The notes: a model not told the origin generated them from the sequence alone. Positions 35,636 to 45,340 are shown, counted from the first letter of the stretch. The stretch: 64,000 nucleotides of DNA from Segatella baroniae DSM 16972 = JCM 13447 (GCF_000426585.1 NZ_AUFQ01000005.1:100125-164124); one strand, 5' to 3'. Translations and numbers: made by a program.

Positions 35636-35664
35636 TTTACAAATTTGCTACTTAATTTTGTAAA
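35636..35664. promoter_or_regulatory. Inverted repeat in the dcu/araC intergenic region (putative operator)
   Basis: TTTACAAA (35636-35643) and TTTGTAAA (35657-35664) are perfect 8-bp arms with centres 21 bp apart, two helical turns. The right arm covers the -33 TTG of the AraC gene and the left arm the expected -33 region of dcu. Confidence 0.5.
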
Positions 35665-35687
35665 TTTCAAAACAAATCGTACTTTTG
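35658..35687 (+). promoter_or_regulatory. Promoter of the AraC-family gene
   Basis: TTG at 35658-35660 and TACTTTTG at 35680-35687 are 19 bp apart. This places the start at ATG 35705 rather than at upstream codons of the same frame. Confidence 0.75.
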
Positions 35688-35704
35688 CGACTAAATCGAA
35701 ACGC

Positions 35705-36571
35705 ATGCAGAACCAGATATTTAACCTGAACGAATTCTCGGCTCGCATACCTGAAGGATGTTATTATGACGCGCAAGTTTCCTACATAGAGGCTTCGGAA
35801 GGAAACTTGAAGGCCTTCGCAGGCTGCTCCGCATACTTCAATTTCTATTCAATCGTTTTTGTAGAAAAAGGCTGTTTGTGCTTCCAAGCCAACGGAACGC
35901 AGGTGGTTTTGGAAGCGGGAGACCTGTTTTTCGTCACCCCCTATCAGCTTGTTGTGTTTCCGGAGAGGCTTGAGGAGATGCGGGCGGCGCTGATTTTGGT
36001 GGAGGCGCACTATTATAATACGGTGAGAAGGGTGGACGACGAGATTCCGAAAAGCATTGTGGAGACCTTTCGGGTGTTGTCGTTGGGCGAATCGCAGCGG
36101 CAGGAGTTCGTCACGTGGCACTATCAGATAAAGCATGCCATGATGAAACACCATCTCTATCAGTCGTCGATGATGCGGCATTTGATTCATTTCGGCCAGT
36201 TGTTCTTATCCGAAATGATGACGGGAAGCAGGCTGAAGCCGCATGACTCGGGCCACAAGGAAAACATCTTCCGTATCTTTATCCACTTGGCTTATCGCTA
36301 TTTCAAGGAAGAACATCAAGTCCAGTTCTATGCGGACAGGATGAATATCACGCCGGTTTACCTGACACGGGCCGTGAAGGAGGTGTCGGGCAACACCGTG
36401 TTGGCTTATCTGCAGAGCATGCTTTACAACGAGGCGTGCGTGCAGTTGTCGTCCACTTCAAAGACGATTGGTGAGATATCGGAGGATTTGAACTTCAGCG
36501 ACCAGTCGGCTTTCTCCAACTTTTTCAAGCTGCGTGCGGGCATGTCGCCTGTCGCCTATCGGGGCAGATGA
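35705..36571 (+). CDS. AraC-family transcriptional regulator
   Basis: The 288-aa protein starts at ATG 35705 (MQNQIFNLNEFSARIPEG). A cupin-like N-terminal domain (about 30-110, VVLEAGDLFFVTPYQLVVFP) is followed by the AraC DNA-binding domain (about 185-285) with two helix-turn-helices; RMNITPVYLTRAVKEVSGNT and the signature ending IGEISEDLNFSDQSAFSNFF. It diverges from the dcu-ansB-porin-aspA operon and probably controls it in response to an amino acid or dicarboxylate. Confidence 0.92.
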   Translation: MQNQIFNLNEFSARIPEGCYYDAQVSYIEASEGNLKAFAGCSAYFNFYSIVFVEKGCLCFQANGTQVVLEAGDLFFVTPYQLVVFPERLEEMRAALILVEAHYYNTVRRVDDEIPKSIVETFRVLSLGESQRQEFVTWHYQIKHAMMKHHLYQSSMMRHLIHFGQLFLSEMMTGSRLKPHDSGHKENIFRIFIHLAYRYFKEEHQVQFYADRMNITPVYLTRAVKEVSGNTVLAYLQSMLYNEACVQLSSTSKTIGEISEDLNFSDQSAFSNFFKLRAGMSPVAYRGR

Positions 36572-36591
36572 GCCGGCGGGGCCTGCGGCAC

Positions 36592-37221
36592 TCACAATTC
36601 AATCACGCGTTTGGCTTCGCGTTTCATCGCGTCGAGGTCGTGGCTGATGATGATGATGGCGCAATGGCGGTTGATGGCATGCAGCATCTTGTACATTTCG
36701 CCCTGGAATTGGCGGTCGACGTAGGTGTTGGGTTCGTCCAGGATGACAAGCTCGGGCTTCGAGACGACGGCCCTCGCCAAGAGGACGCGCTGCAACTGTC
36801 CGCCGCTGAGCGCCTCGATGTGGCGTGAGGCTAGCGTCTCCAGCCCCATCAGACCGACCACGTCTTCCACTTTCTGCCGGTCTTGGCGTGTGTAGCGATA
36901 AGGGAAAAAGGTGTGGCTTTCGAGTCCCGAAAGGATGACGTCTCTCACGGAGATGGGAAACTTCTTGTCTATATCGGTATATTGAGGCAGATAACCCATT
37001 CTCAGACTGTCGGTGGGGCGGCCTTCCCGATAGTAGACGACTTCACCGCTTTGTGGCTTCTTCAGTCCCAGGATAATCTTGGCGAGGGTCGTCTTGCCGC
37101 ATCCGTTAGGCCCGGTGATTGCCGTAAAGTCGTCGGTCTCGATGTCGAAGTTGACATCGGACAGGACGATGTGCCCGTTGTAGGCGGCCGATATGTCTTG
37201 AAGTTGTACAAGGTGGGCCAT
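36592..37221 (-). CDS. Metal ABC transporter ATP-binding protein (ZnuC/MntB-like)
   Basis: The 209-aa protein starts at ATG 37221 (MAHLVQLQDISAAYNGHIVL), 5 bp after the solute-binding gene. Walker A GPNGCGKTT, Q-loop YLPQYTDIDKKFP, signature LSGGQLQR and Walker B LVILDEP are intact, with the switch His in ISHD. YTDIDKKFPISV is typical of zinc/manganese transporters. No permease gene follows: the next gene is the convergent araC. Confidence 0.9.
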   Translation of the reverse strand: MAHLVQLQDISAAYNGHIVLSDVNFDIETDDFTAITGPNGCGKTTLAKIILGLKKPQSGEVVYYREGRPTDSLRMGYLPQYTDIDKKFPISVRDVILSGLESHTFFPYRYTRQDRQKVEDVVGLMGLETLASRHIEALSGGQLQRVLLARAVVSKPELVILDEPNTYVDRQFQGEMYKMLHAINRHCAIIIISHDLDAMKREAKRVIEL

Positions 37222-37226
37222 CTTCG

Positions 37227-38459
37227 TCACTTTAGTTTCTCCGCTATCCGGACCATCTCCTGGTCCCAATGGTAGTTCAGAGGATTGATGTCGGTCATTG
37301 TCGCACCGCAACTCTTGGCCACGATGTTGACATTTCGATTGGCGAATCCTTTCTGGACAAAGAGCGTTTTCACCCCTTTGTCGCGCGCGTTGGCGATGAC
37401 TGATCGCAGCTGCGTGGCACTCGGCTCCCGTCCTTCCTCCTCAATGGGGATTTGCGTGAGCCCGTATTCCCGGGCAAAATAGGTGAGGGAAGGGTGGTAG
37501 ATCAGGAAGCCCCGCGTCTTGTCCTTGGTGAGTTTGAGTCTGATGGCACGGTCGACGCGTTCGATCTTGTCGACCAAATTGTCCAGATTGGCCTTGAAGT
37601 AGGTGCTGTCCTTGCTGTCCACCTCCGCCAGGGCCTTGTAGATGTTGCGTGCCATGCGCAGGGCGTTCGCCGCACTTGTCCACGTGTGCGGATCCTCTAT
37701 GCCGTTGACGCTCTTCTGAAGATGGATGTCGGCCGACGCGTCGATGATGATCATGTGCGGCGCATTGGTCTCCAGCTTCTTCATCCATGTCCTTTCAAAG
37801 CCGAGGTTGCCCACCTTGATGTAGAGGTCGCTGTTGGACAGGTTCATGATCTGCTGGGCCGTGGGCTCATAAAGTTCGGGGTTGCCGCTCGCCGGCACGA
37901 GGGTTGTGACGTGAAATCTGTCGCCGGCAATCTGTTCGGTGAAGTAACGAAGCGGTTCGATGCTGACGGTGATTTGCCTTTCGGCCTTTTTGGGGCCGGG
38001 CATGCAGGAACTAAGTCCGACTACGGACAGGACTAAAACGATGTATCTGATGAATTTTCCCATGGAAATACTGATGAGTGAGATGAAAAAATTGGCTCTC
38101 ATGAGCCCTAAGACAATGGTGATGGCACTCCCGAGGAAGGGGATGAAGGCGAAAAAGCCCATCCACGAGCCATAACCGCCCATGAACTTTTTGGCTCTCT
38201 CCAGTTGGCGGGGCTTGACACGCAGGTAGTGCTCGATCCAATCCATGCGCCCCATGCGTCCTATGCCATAGTTGAAAAGGCCTCCCAGTACATTGCCTAC
38301 CGTACTGAAGACGATGAGTTGCCATGGATGGAGTCCTGTGGCAAGCAGTGCCAGCATGACGACTTCGCTGCTGAAGGGAAAGAAGCTGCCGGCAAGAAAG
38401 GCCGACAGGAACATGCCCCAGTAGCCCCAGTTTATAAGAAAGTCAGTAATGGTTGCCAT
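37227..38459 (-). CDS. In-frame fusion: DedA/YqaA-like membrane protein plus metal-binding ABC solute-binding lipoprotein
   Basis: One uninterrupted frame of 410 aa starts at ATG 38459. Residues 1 to about 135 are a YqaA/DedA-type membrane domain (SAFLAGSFFPFSSEVVMLAL, GNVLGGLFNYGIGRMGRMDW). Then MGKFIRYIVLVLSVVGLSSC (133-152) can be the last DedA helix and also a perfect lipoprotein signal with lipobox GLSSC, leading into a ZnuA-like domain. An internal start at ATG 38063 would give a 278-aa lipoprotein of normal size. Metal ligands include His in EDPHTW and IYHPSLTYFA; the first ligand is Glu (NPELYEPT) where His is usual. The preceding gene overlaps by 28 bp. Confidence 0.85.
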   Translation of the reverse strand: MATITDFLINWGYWGMFLSAFLAGSFFPFSSEVVMLALLATGLHPWQLIVFSTVGNVLGGLFNYGIGRMGRMDWIEHYLRVKPRQLERAKKFMGGYGSWMGFFAFIPFLGSAITIVLGLMRANFFISLISISMGKFIRYIVLVLSVVGLSSCMPGPKKAERQITVSIEPLRYFTEQIAGDRFHVTTLVPASGNPELYEPTAQQIMNLSNSDLYIKVGNLGFERTWMKKLETNAPHMIIIDASADIHLQKSVNGIEDPHTWTSAANALRMARNIYKALAEVDSKDSTYFKANLDNLVDKIERVDRAIRLKLTKDKTRGFLIYHPSLTYFAREYGLTQIPIEEEGREPSATQLRSVIANARDKGVKTLFVQKGFANRNVNIVAKSCGATMTDINPLNYHWDQEMVRIAEKLK

Positions 38460-39379
38460 GAGTTGAGCGCAGTTAGGAGGAAAGCAGTGACGATGATGGC
38501 GATGAACGACAGGTTGGTCACGAAAGTCCTGGTGAATGTGATGTAGTGGGCGATGAGAGGTGCCACGACTGTGATGAGAACAGGTGTCAGCAGGGGAGCG
38601 TGCTGCGGTTGGAGGATGATGAAGCAGAGGGTGAAACCAAGCAGGATGATGATGGTTTCGTATATCATCCGCGTCTTGATCTTGTCCAAATAGCTGTTGC
38701 GAAGGAAGTGGATGCTGCCCATGACGCCCAAGAGCGCGAAGTAGGCGAGCGACACGAGGGTCATCGTCGAAGGCAGGTTGTAGGGGAAGAGATTGTCGAA
38801 TGTGGCGATGGACTGTATGTGCGTGGAGATGAACTCCGTGCGTCCCTGATACAGCAGAAGCCCGCCCATGAACCAGTAGGGCGCGAGAAGCCCCATGATG
38901 GAGGCCAGAAAACTGCGCCAAGTCATGGAATAGAGGCGCGCCGCCATCAGGAACCAGACGACAGGGACGAAGAATACAATTTGGATAAACCACAAACTGG
39001 CGATTCCCAGCATGGCGAACGCAAAGAAGATGGTGCCCATCGAACGCTTGTCCTGGTAGGAACGGAACAGGAACAGCAGGTGTAGGATGAAACACAACTG
39101 CACGATTCCCGCCGTAATAGTTGTGGAAAACAAATGTAAAACGGTCAAGTCCAGCATGAGCAAGGAGCACGACACCATCCTGCTGTAGGTGCGTAGCAGC
39201 GCATTCCGATTGTTGAGTTCCACCATGAAGTAGGTGGATACAACCATCAATCCGAACTGAATCCAGCGCGTTTGCCCAATCAGTCCGGTCGAAAGGCATG
39301 CCAATAGCGCCACAAGAGCAGTCGCCGGCAAGGCGAACCGACTCTCGGCTATCCTGTTTTGTAACCTTTTTACTTTCAA
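38432..39379 (-). CDS. Hypothetical polytopic membrane protein
   Basis: The 315-aa protein most likely starts at TTG 39379 (reads MKVKRLQNRIAESRF), 10 bp after the purD stop; the 48 codons before it lie inside purD. It has eight to nine membrane helices from residue 17 on. I know similar proteins after purD in Prevotella only as hypothetical. It overlaps the DedA-like start by 28 bp. Function unknown. Confidence 0.75.
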   Translation of the reverse strand: MKVKRLQNRIAESRFALPATALVALLACLSTGLIGQTRWIQFGLMVVSTYFMVELNNRNALLRTYSRMVSCSLLMLDLTVLHLFSTTITAGIVQLCFILHLLFLFRSYQDKRSMGTIFFAFAMLGIASLWFIQIVFFVPVVWFLMAARLYSMTWRSFLASIMGLLAPYWFMGGLLLYQGRTEFISTHIQSIATFDNLFPYNLPSTMTLVSLAYFALLGVMGSIHFLRNSYLDKIKTRMIYETIIILLGFTLCFIILQPQHAPLLTPVLITVVAPLIAHYITFTRTFVTNLSFIAIIVTAFLLTALNSWQPLLTFL

Positions 39380-39389
39380 GTGACTTGTT

Positions 39390-40658
39390 TTATAAGTCCT
39401 GGCCGATGTCCCTTCTGAAGTATTTGCCGGTGAACTCGATCTTCTGTGCTTCTTCAAAGGATTTCCGAAGAGCCTCTTCCTTGTCCTTGCCATAGGATGA
39501 CACCGCGATGACACGGCCGCCATTGGTCACGACCTGCCCCTCTTTTTCGGTGGTGCCGGCATGGAACACGACGCTTCCCGCTACCTTGTCGAGGCCTGAA
39601 ATGGCATATCCTTTCTTGTATTCCTGCGGATATCCGCCGCTCACGAGCATGACGCTGACCGCAGCACGCTCGTCAAACGAGATTTCGCGTCGGTCCAAAT
39701 CACCCAGGGCGACGCCTTCAAACAAATCGACGATGTCGCTTTTGAGCCGCAGCATGACGCTTTCCGTCTCCGGGTCGCCCATCCGGCAGTTGTATTCGAT
39801 GACCATGGGCTCGCCTTTCACGTTGATGAGACCGAAGAAGATGAATCCCTTGTAGTCGATGTTTTCGGCCGCCAGTCCTTCGACGGTGGGACGAATGATG
39901 CGCTCTTCCACCTTCCGCATCCACTCTTCGGTGGCGAACGGAACCGGAGAAACGCTGCCCATGCCGCCCGTGTTCAGGCCAGTGTCGTGTTCGCCGATGC
40001 GCTTGTAGTCCTTTGCTTCCGGCAGAATCTTGTAGCTTTTGCCGTCTGTCAGGACGAAGACCGAGCACTCTATGCCGTCCAGGAACTCCTCGATGACCAC
40101 TTTGGCACTGGCATTTCCAAACATGCCTCCCAGCATTTCGCGGAACTCCCGTTGCGCCTCTGTCAGCGTCGGGAGGATGAGGACGCCTTTACCGGCTGCC
40201 AACCCGTCCGCCTTCAGCACGTAGGGCGGCTGCAAGGTCTCCAGGAATTTCAGGCCTTCGTCGAGCGTCGTGCCGTCGAAAGTTCCGTAAGCGGCCGTCG
40301 GAATGCCGTGCCGCTTCATGAATCCCTTGGCAAAATCCTTGCTGCCTTCAAGCACCGCGCCGGCTTTCGACGGCCCGATGACGGGTATTGCCTTTGTTCT
40401 TTCATCCTCCTTGAAGTTGTCGTATATTCCCTTCACCAGCGGATCTTCGGGTCCGACGACCACCATGTCGACGCCATTGGCAAGGGCGAAGTCCTTCAGA
40501 GCTTCGAAGTCGTCGGCCCTGATGGCTACGTTCTCGCCGCAGTTCACGGTTCCGGCGTTGCCCGGAGCGATGTAGAGCTTCTCACACTTGCTGCTTTGCG
40601 CAATCTTCCAGGCAAGGGCGTGCTCACGGCCACCACTTCCCAACAATAGTATTTTCAT
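39390..40658 (-). CDS. purD: Phosphoribosylamine-glycine ligase
   Basis: The 422-aa enzyme joins phosphoribosylamine and glycine with ATP in purine synthesis. [19 protein letters not shown] opens the protein; the ATP-grasp core includes [15 protein letters not shown], and the signature [10 protein letters not shown] closes it. Length matches the family (about 425). It starts 5 bp after the dipeptidyl peptidase gene and has no other purine gene beside it. Confidence 0.97.
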   Translation of the reverse strand: MKILLLGSGGREHALAWKIAQSSKCEKLYIAPGNAGTVNCGENVAIRADDFEALKDFALANGVDMVVVGPEDPLVKGIYDNFKEDERTKAIPVIGPSKAGAVLEGSKDFAKGFMKRHGIPTAAYGTFDGTTLDEGLKFLETLQPPYVLKADGLAAGKGVLILPTLTEAQREFREMLGGMFGNASAKVVIEEFLDGIECSVFVLTDGKSYKILPEAKDYKRIGEHDTGLNTGGMGSVSPVPFATEEWMRKVEERIIRPTVEGLAAENIDYKGFIFFGLINVKGEPMVIEYNCRMGDPETESVMLRLKSDIVDLFEGVALGDLDRREISFDERAAVSVMLVSGGYPQEYKKGYAISGLDKVAGSVVFHAGTTEKEGQVVTNGGRVIAVSSYGKDKEEALRKSFEEAQKIEFTGKYFRRDIGQDL

Positions 40659-40663
40659 ATTCT

Positions 40664-42865
40664 TTATTTCAGATAGTCTTCAAAATATTGAGAGATACGC
40701 TCATGAAGGTGCGTACTTTGATGGCCCCGCATGTTGTGAGGTTCGCCCGGGTACATGAAGAAGTCAGGCTGCGTGTCGTCCAGAATGCACTGATGGATGA
40801 ACGACTTGGCATGCTGCGGCAAGACAACAGGGTCGTTTTCGCCGATGATGACTTGCAGTTTTCCCTTCAGGTTCTTGGCTTGTTTGATGAGACTGGTCTT
40901 GGCATAGCCTTCCGGATTGGTCTGCGGAGTGTCCATATAGCGTTCTCCGTACATGGCTTCATACCATTTCCAGTCGATGACCGGACCGCCGGCAACGCCC
41001 ACCTTGAACACGTCGGGATGGTTGGTAATCAGCGAAATGGTCATGAAACCACCGAAACTCCAGCCGTGGACGCCCATCCTGTTTTGGTCGACGTAGGGCA
41101 ATGACTTCAAGAAATCAACGCCTTTCATCTGGTCTTTCATCTCTTCCTGTCCCAATTGGCGGAATGTGGCTTGCTCGAAAGCCTTGCCCCGGTTTTCACT
41201 TCCCCTGTTGTCGAGAATGAAAAGCAGGTAACCTTTCTGCGCCATGTAGGTCTCCCATCCTCTGCTGCAATAGTTCCAGCGAGCGTCTACGTTGTGGGCA
41301 TGGGGGCCACCGTAGACATATATGATGGTGGGATATTTCTTGTTGGGGTCGAAATTGACAGGTTTGACCATGCGATAATACAAGTCTGTCGTGCCGTCGG
41401 TAGCCTTGATGGTTCCACAACTGTACTCCGGCACCTGATAACCCTTCCATGGATTCTCCGCCGTGAAGTAGTCGGTGCGCCGTGCTTTGTCGACGTTGAT
41501 GATTTCAATCTTGCGTGGAACGGTCGGCTCGGAATAGTTGTCGGCCAAGAACGAGCCGCTTGCGCTCAGCGAGGCGTTGTGCCATCCCTTGCCGTTGTCG
41601 AGCAGTTGCCGCTTGCCGTTGTCCACATTCACCATCCAAGTGTTTTTCTGGATGGGGCTGCATTCGTTGGAAGCATAGATGATGGCATGCTTTTTCGTGT
41701 TGAAACCAATGAAATCCATTACGATCCATGGGCCTGACGTGAGTTGCTTGAGCATCTTTCCCTGTGTATTCATCAGGTAGAAATGGTTGTAACCGTCCTT
41801 CTGACTCTGCATGACAAAGGCATTTGGATTCCATGGAAGGAAGGCGATGGGGTGCTGCGGCTCCACGTATTTCGCGTCGGTCTCGCGATAAAGTTCAGCC
41901 AACTTGTCACCGGTCTCCGCGTTGTAGCTCACCAGCCGGCAGTCGTTTTGGTCGCGATTCAGTTCAAACAGATAGACCGTCTTGCTGTCGGGACTCCATG
42001 CGGGGTTGGTGAAATAGCGGTCTGTGGGGTCGCCGGCTTTCAGATAGATGGTCTTTCCGGTCTTGATGTCGTAGACACCGATGGTCACTTGGTGGCTTGT
42101 TTCACCCGCCATGGGATATTTTTCGGGTGCGGCCTTGGCGCTTCGCGACTCTCCCGGCGCGGGAGTCCAGTCGTTTTCGGGGAAATCCACCAAGGGGTAG
42201 TCGTTCACCATCGACTGATCCATGCGGGTGAAAGCCAGCTTCATGCCGTCGGGCGACCAGAAAGTACCTTTGTGATAGCCAAATTCGTCACGGTGGACGC
42301 TGGTTCCGTACAATATGTTCCGTGACGCGTCGCGTGACAGCTGAATGTCGTTTTGTCCCTCGTTTTCCTTCGGTGTGCGGATAAAGAGGTTGTAGCCGCC
42401 CCATTCTACATAGGCCGTGTGGCGCGAAGTGGCGTTCCAGTCAGCCTTGTCTTCGTCGGCCATGCTTTGAGTGAATACGATTTTATGAGCCTTGAAGTCC
42501 ACGAGCGTGCGTGTCGCGTTGGCCTCTATCATCACCAGCGGTTTGCCGCCATAGGGGAATCGTGCATGATAAAGGGTGCGCACGGCGGTGGCATCATGGC
42601 CGTTCATCCACTTGTTGATGTCTGCCAGTGTGAAAAGCGTCTTTTCCTTTCCGGTCGTTTTGTCGACGATACTACACTTGTCGATGTCCAGCCGCACCAG
42701 TTCGTCACCCCACCAGGTGAGCCATCTGTTCTTGGCGACCATCTTGTGGTAGTTCTTTCCGCCGAAATTCAAGTCTTCCAGCGTGAAAGTTTTGAGTTGT
42801 TGGGCCTGTGCCGACATGGCGACGATAATCGATACCAATATGATAAGAATCCTATTCCTCTTCAT
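40664..42865 (-). CDS. S9-family peptidase, dipeptidyl peptidase IV-like
   Basis: The 733-aa protein starts at ATG 42865 ([20 protein letters not shown]) with a signal peptide; the longer frame reads through the upstream gene and is rejected. A beta-propeller (about 40-480) precedes the alpha/beta-hydrolase domain. GWSFGG holds the catalytic Ser, GENDPVV the Asp, and EPHNMRG the His. The enzyme would remove Xaa-Pro dipeptides from peptides in the periplasm, a usual nutritional trait of this group. It overlaps the rlmL-like gene by 14 bp. Confidence 0.93.
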   Translation of the reverse strand: MKRNRILIILVSIIVAMSAQAQQLKTFTLEDLNFGGKNYHKMVAKNRWLTWWGDELVRLDIDKCSIVDKTTGKEKTLFTLADINKWMNGHDATAVRTLYHARFPYGGKPLVMIEANATRTLVDFKAHKIVFTQSMADEDKADWNATSRHTAYVEWGGYNLFIRTPKENEGQNDIQLSRDASRNILYGTSVHRDEFGYHKGTFWSPDGMKLAFTRMDQSMVNDYPLVDFPENDWTPAPGESRSAKAAPEKYPMAGETSHQVTIGVYDIKTGKTIYLKAGDPTDRYFTNPAWSPDSKTVYLFELNRDQNDCRLVSYNAETGDKLAELYRETDAKYVEPQHPIAFLPWNPNAFVMQSQKDGYNHFYLMNTQGKMLKQLTSGPWIVMDFIGFNTKKHAIIYASNECSPIQKNTWMVNVDNGKRQLLDNGKGWHNASLSASGSFLADNYSEPTVPRKIEIINVDKARRTDYFTAENPWKGYQVPEYSCGTIKATDGTTDLYYRMVKPVNFDPNKKYPTIIYVYGGPHAHNVDARWNYCSRGWETYMAQKGYLLFILDNRGSENRGKAFEQATFRQLGQEEMKDQMKGVDFLKSLPYVDQNRMGVHGWSFGGFMTISLITNHPDVFKVGVAGGPVIDWKWYEAMYGERYMDTPQTNPEGYAKTSLIKQAKNLKGKLQVIIGENDPVVLPQHAKSFIHQCILDDTQPDFFMYPGEPHNMRGHQSTHLHERISQYFEDYLK

Positions 42866-44411
42866 CGTTGAATCTCCTTTTCCCTCCGAATTTACCTGTA
42901 TGTTTGCCACTCCTGTCAAAACGTTTGCCCCCATAGAAGCCACGGTCACCTTGCCGTGCGTCGCTTCTACCGCGTCTGTCATCGCCACGCCCCTTGAACT
43001 CTCCACGTCTGTCTCCAAACTCCTTGCGTCTGTCACCGAAGTCTCCACGTCTGTCGCTGAAGTCTCTGCGCCTGTCGCCATACTCTCTTCGTCTGTCAGA
43101 CCCTAAGTCCAGTTCGTGGTGGTGGAAAGAGAACGACCGGATGTCGCCTTCCTCGTTCGATTCCTGTTCGTCGAGACGCTTCTTGAACTCTCGGTTCTTC
43201 TTGAAGCGGTGCTTCTCAGCCATCTCTCGCTTCTCCTCTTCCGTCTTTACGATGCCACCTTCTGACCTGAACTCTCTCATCTTGCCGTCGAACATGGCAT
43301 ACTTGCGAAATTCGCACTCCAGACTTCCATTGAATACGGGAATCTTGATGGAGGGTTTGAGTCCGATTTGGTCGAAGCATTCTTCACGAAAGCTCAGCAC
43401 CCAGGCGTCGTTGCCCGAAAAATCGTGCTTCAGCCGTTCACCTATCATCTTGTAAGTACCTAACAGGTTGGGGGTGGAAATGCGTTCGCCGTAAGGTGGA
43501 TTCGTTATCATGATGGCTTTCTCAGCCGGTTTTGTGAAATCCTTGAAATCCTGTTGTTCGACGGTGACGTACTTGGTCAGTCCAGCCGCCTTGACATTGA
43601 GGCGTGCCGTGTTGACTGCCTTCATGTCGATGTCATATCCGTAGATGTGATGTTGGAAGTCTTTTTCCTGTGAGTCGTCGTTGTAAATGCTGTCGAAAAG
43701 GTCTTGGTCGAAGTCCGTCCACTTCTCGAAGGCGAACTCCTTGCGGAACACGCCCGGGCTGATGTTGCGTGCGATGAGTGCGGCTTCCACCAGAAGTGTG
43801 CCCGATCCGCACATGGGGTCGATGAAATCGGTCTCCCCGTTCCAGCCCGTCATGAGAATCATGCCGGCCGCCAGCACCTCGTTGAGCGGCGCCTCGACGC
43901 TTTCCTGCCGATAGCCGCGGCGATGCAGACTCTCGCCACTGGAGTCCAAGCTCAATGTGGCGTCGTCTTCAGCCACGTGAATGTTCAGCCTAATATCGGG
44001 ATTGCTCACGCTGATGTTCGGCCTTTCGCCCGTCTTTTCGCGGAATTGGTCAACAATGGCGTCTTTCACCTTGTAGGTGACGAAGCGGGAGTTGCGGAAT
44101 TCCTCTGAATAGACCACCGAGTCGACCGAGAAAGTCTTACCTTTTTCTATATATTGGCTCCAGTCTATCTTCTTGACCTCTTCATACATGTCGTCGGCCG
44201 AACGAGCTTTGAAATGGGCAATAGGCTTGAGGATGCGGATGGCGGTGTGCAGTTGGAAGTTTGCCCGATACATCATTTCCTTGTTCCCCATGAACGATAC
44301 CATACGTCTTCCAGCCCGTACATTGTTTGCACCCAGCTGGGTGAGCTCCTTGGCCAAGACCGTTTCCAGTCCCATGAACGTCTTGGCGATGAGTTCGAAT
44401 TCCTGTTCCAT
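42852..44411 (-). CDS. THUMP-domain rRNA methyltransferase (RlmL-like) with RGD-rich repeat tail
   Basis: The 519-aa protein has a ferredoxin-like/THUMP N-terminus (1-165) and a Rossmann methyltransferase domain with DFIDPMCGSGTLLVEAAL and the catalytic ITNPPYGER. It matches the N-terminal, m2G2445-forming half of RlmKL. From about residue 395 a highly charged region follows, ending in near-perfect heptads DRR(R/G/K)(E/D)(F/Y)(G/S) and a GG/RR-rich end. The tail is encoded by 21-bp DNA repeats and probably binds RNA. It lies between cysE (14-bp gap) and dpp. Confidence 0.9.
   Translation of the reverse strand: MEQEFELIAKTFMGLETVLAKELTQLGANNVRAGRRMVSFMGNKEMMYRANFQLHTAIRILKPIAHFKARSADDMYEEVKKIDWSQYIEKGKTFSVDSVVYSEEFRNSRFVTYKVKDAIVDQFREKTGERPNISVSNPDIRLNIHVAEDDATLSLDSSGESLHRRGYRQESVEAPLNEVLAAGMILMTGWNGETDFIDPMCGSGTLLVEAALIARNISPGVFRKEFAFEKWTDFDQDLFDSIYNDDSQEKDFQHHIYGYDIDMKAVNTARLNVKAAGLTKYVTVEQQDFKDFTKPAEKAIMITNPPYGERISTPNLLGTYKMIGERLKHDFSGNDAWVLSFREECFDQIGLKPSIKIPVFNGSLECEFRKYAMFDGKMREFRSEGGIVKTEEEKREMAEKHRFKKNREFKKRLDEQESNEEGDIRSFSFHHHELDLGSDRRREYGDRRRDFSDRRGDFGDRRKEFGDRRGEFKGRGDDRRGRSDARQGDRGFYGGKRFDRSGKHTGKFGGKRRFNDEEE
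42990..43102 (-). repeat. 21-bp tandem repeats inside the rlmL-like gene
   Basis: About five copies of a 21-bp unit, read on the plus strand as TCTCCACGTCTGTCGCTGAAG and variants with one base fewer or more at the junctions, encode the heptad repeats DRRxDFG. Copy number may vary between strains by slippage without breaking the frame. Confidence 0.8.
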
Positions 44412-44425
44412 TGTTGATTTTCAGT

Positions 44426-45340
44426 TTATCTATTTTTATCTTTACTTTCTTTTCTGTACTTCTTGGTCATCGGTTTCATGTCTTCCGTCACCCAAACGTT
44501 GGCCCCTACGACGCATCCTTCGCCCACGGTGACACGTCCCAGAATGGTGGCGTTGGCATAGATGACGACATTGTCCTTGATGATGGGGTGTCGGGGGATT
44601 CCTTTGATGGGGGTGCCGTCGTCGTCAAGCGGGAAATTCTTGGCCCCCAGCGTGACGCCCTGATACAACTTGACGTGATTGCCGATGACGCATGTGGCGC
44701 CAATCACCACGCCCGTGCCGTGGTCAATGGTGAAGTAGCGCCCAATCTGGGCCCCCGGATGAATGTCGATACCCGTCTCCGAGTGGGCCATCTCGGTCAT
44801 CATGCGGGGGATGAGCGGCACCTTCTGCTCGTGGAGGGCGTGCGCCACCCGATAGTTGGTCAGCGCCTTTATCACCGGGTAGCACGAAATCACTTCTGCC
44901 TGGCTCACGGCTGCCGGGTCACCTTGGTAGGCCGCCTCTATGTCCGTGGCCAAAGTCTTTCTGATTTCTGGGAATTTCATGATGGCTTGGGCCGCCAACA
45001 CCGCAGCCTTGTTGCTTCGGCGGTTCAGTTGTTTGCGGCTTTCCTTCTCGCATTCGTCGGCAAAGCAGAGGCCTGCCAATATCTGGTCGCTGAGCAAGGC
45101 ATGGAGTTTCTCCAGTCTTACGCCGATGTGATATTGGATGGTGCTGAGGTTTACTTGGGAATTTCCGAAATATCCGGGGAGCAATATTGAACGTGACAGG
45201 TCTATAATAGCTTCAAGCGCCTTGCCCGAGGGGAGCGGATTCCCGTCGCGGTGCTGATGACACAGACCTTTTAGTGAATCCGGTTCCGACAAAGCTTCAA
45301 CAGTGGCTTGCAGCTGATGAGTCAATTCAAGCTTACTCAT
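44426..45340 (-). CDS. cysE: Serine O-acetyltransferase
   Basis: The 304-aa enzyme acetylates serine on the way to cysteine. The start is ATG 45340 (MSKLELTHQLQATVEALSEP), 25 bp after the -7 box; codons further up lie in the promoter. An N-terminal helical domain is followed by the left-handed beta-helix of hexapeptide repeats: IDIHPGAQIGRYFTIDHGTG with catalytic Asp-His, GVVIGATCVIGNHVKLYQGV, and NVVIYANATILGRVTVGEG. It heads a seven-gene operon reaching 36592. Confidence 0.93.
   Translation of the reverse strand: MSKLELTHQLQATVEALSEPDSLKGLCHQHRDGNPLPSGKALEAIIDLSRSILLPGYFGNSQVNLSTIQYHIGVRLEKLHALLSDQILAGLCFADECEKESRKQLNRRSNKAAVLAAQAIMKFPEIRKTLATDIEAAYQGDPAAVSQAEVISCYPVIKALTNYRVAHALHEQKVPLIPRMMTEMAHSETGIDIHPGAQIGRYFTIDHGTGVVIGATCVIGNHVKLYQGVTLGAKNFPLDDDGTPIKGIPRHPIIKDNVVIYANATILGRVTVGEGCVVGANVWVTEDMKPMTKKYRKESKDKNR

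Noticed and set aside
42866..43081. 72-codon Thr/Ser/Val-rich extension of the dipeptidyl peptidase
   Set aside because: It reads the 21-bp repeats of the rlmL-like gene out of frame; a signal peptide begins at 42865.
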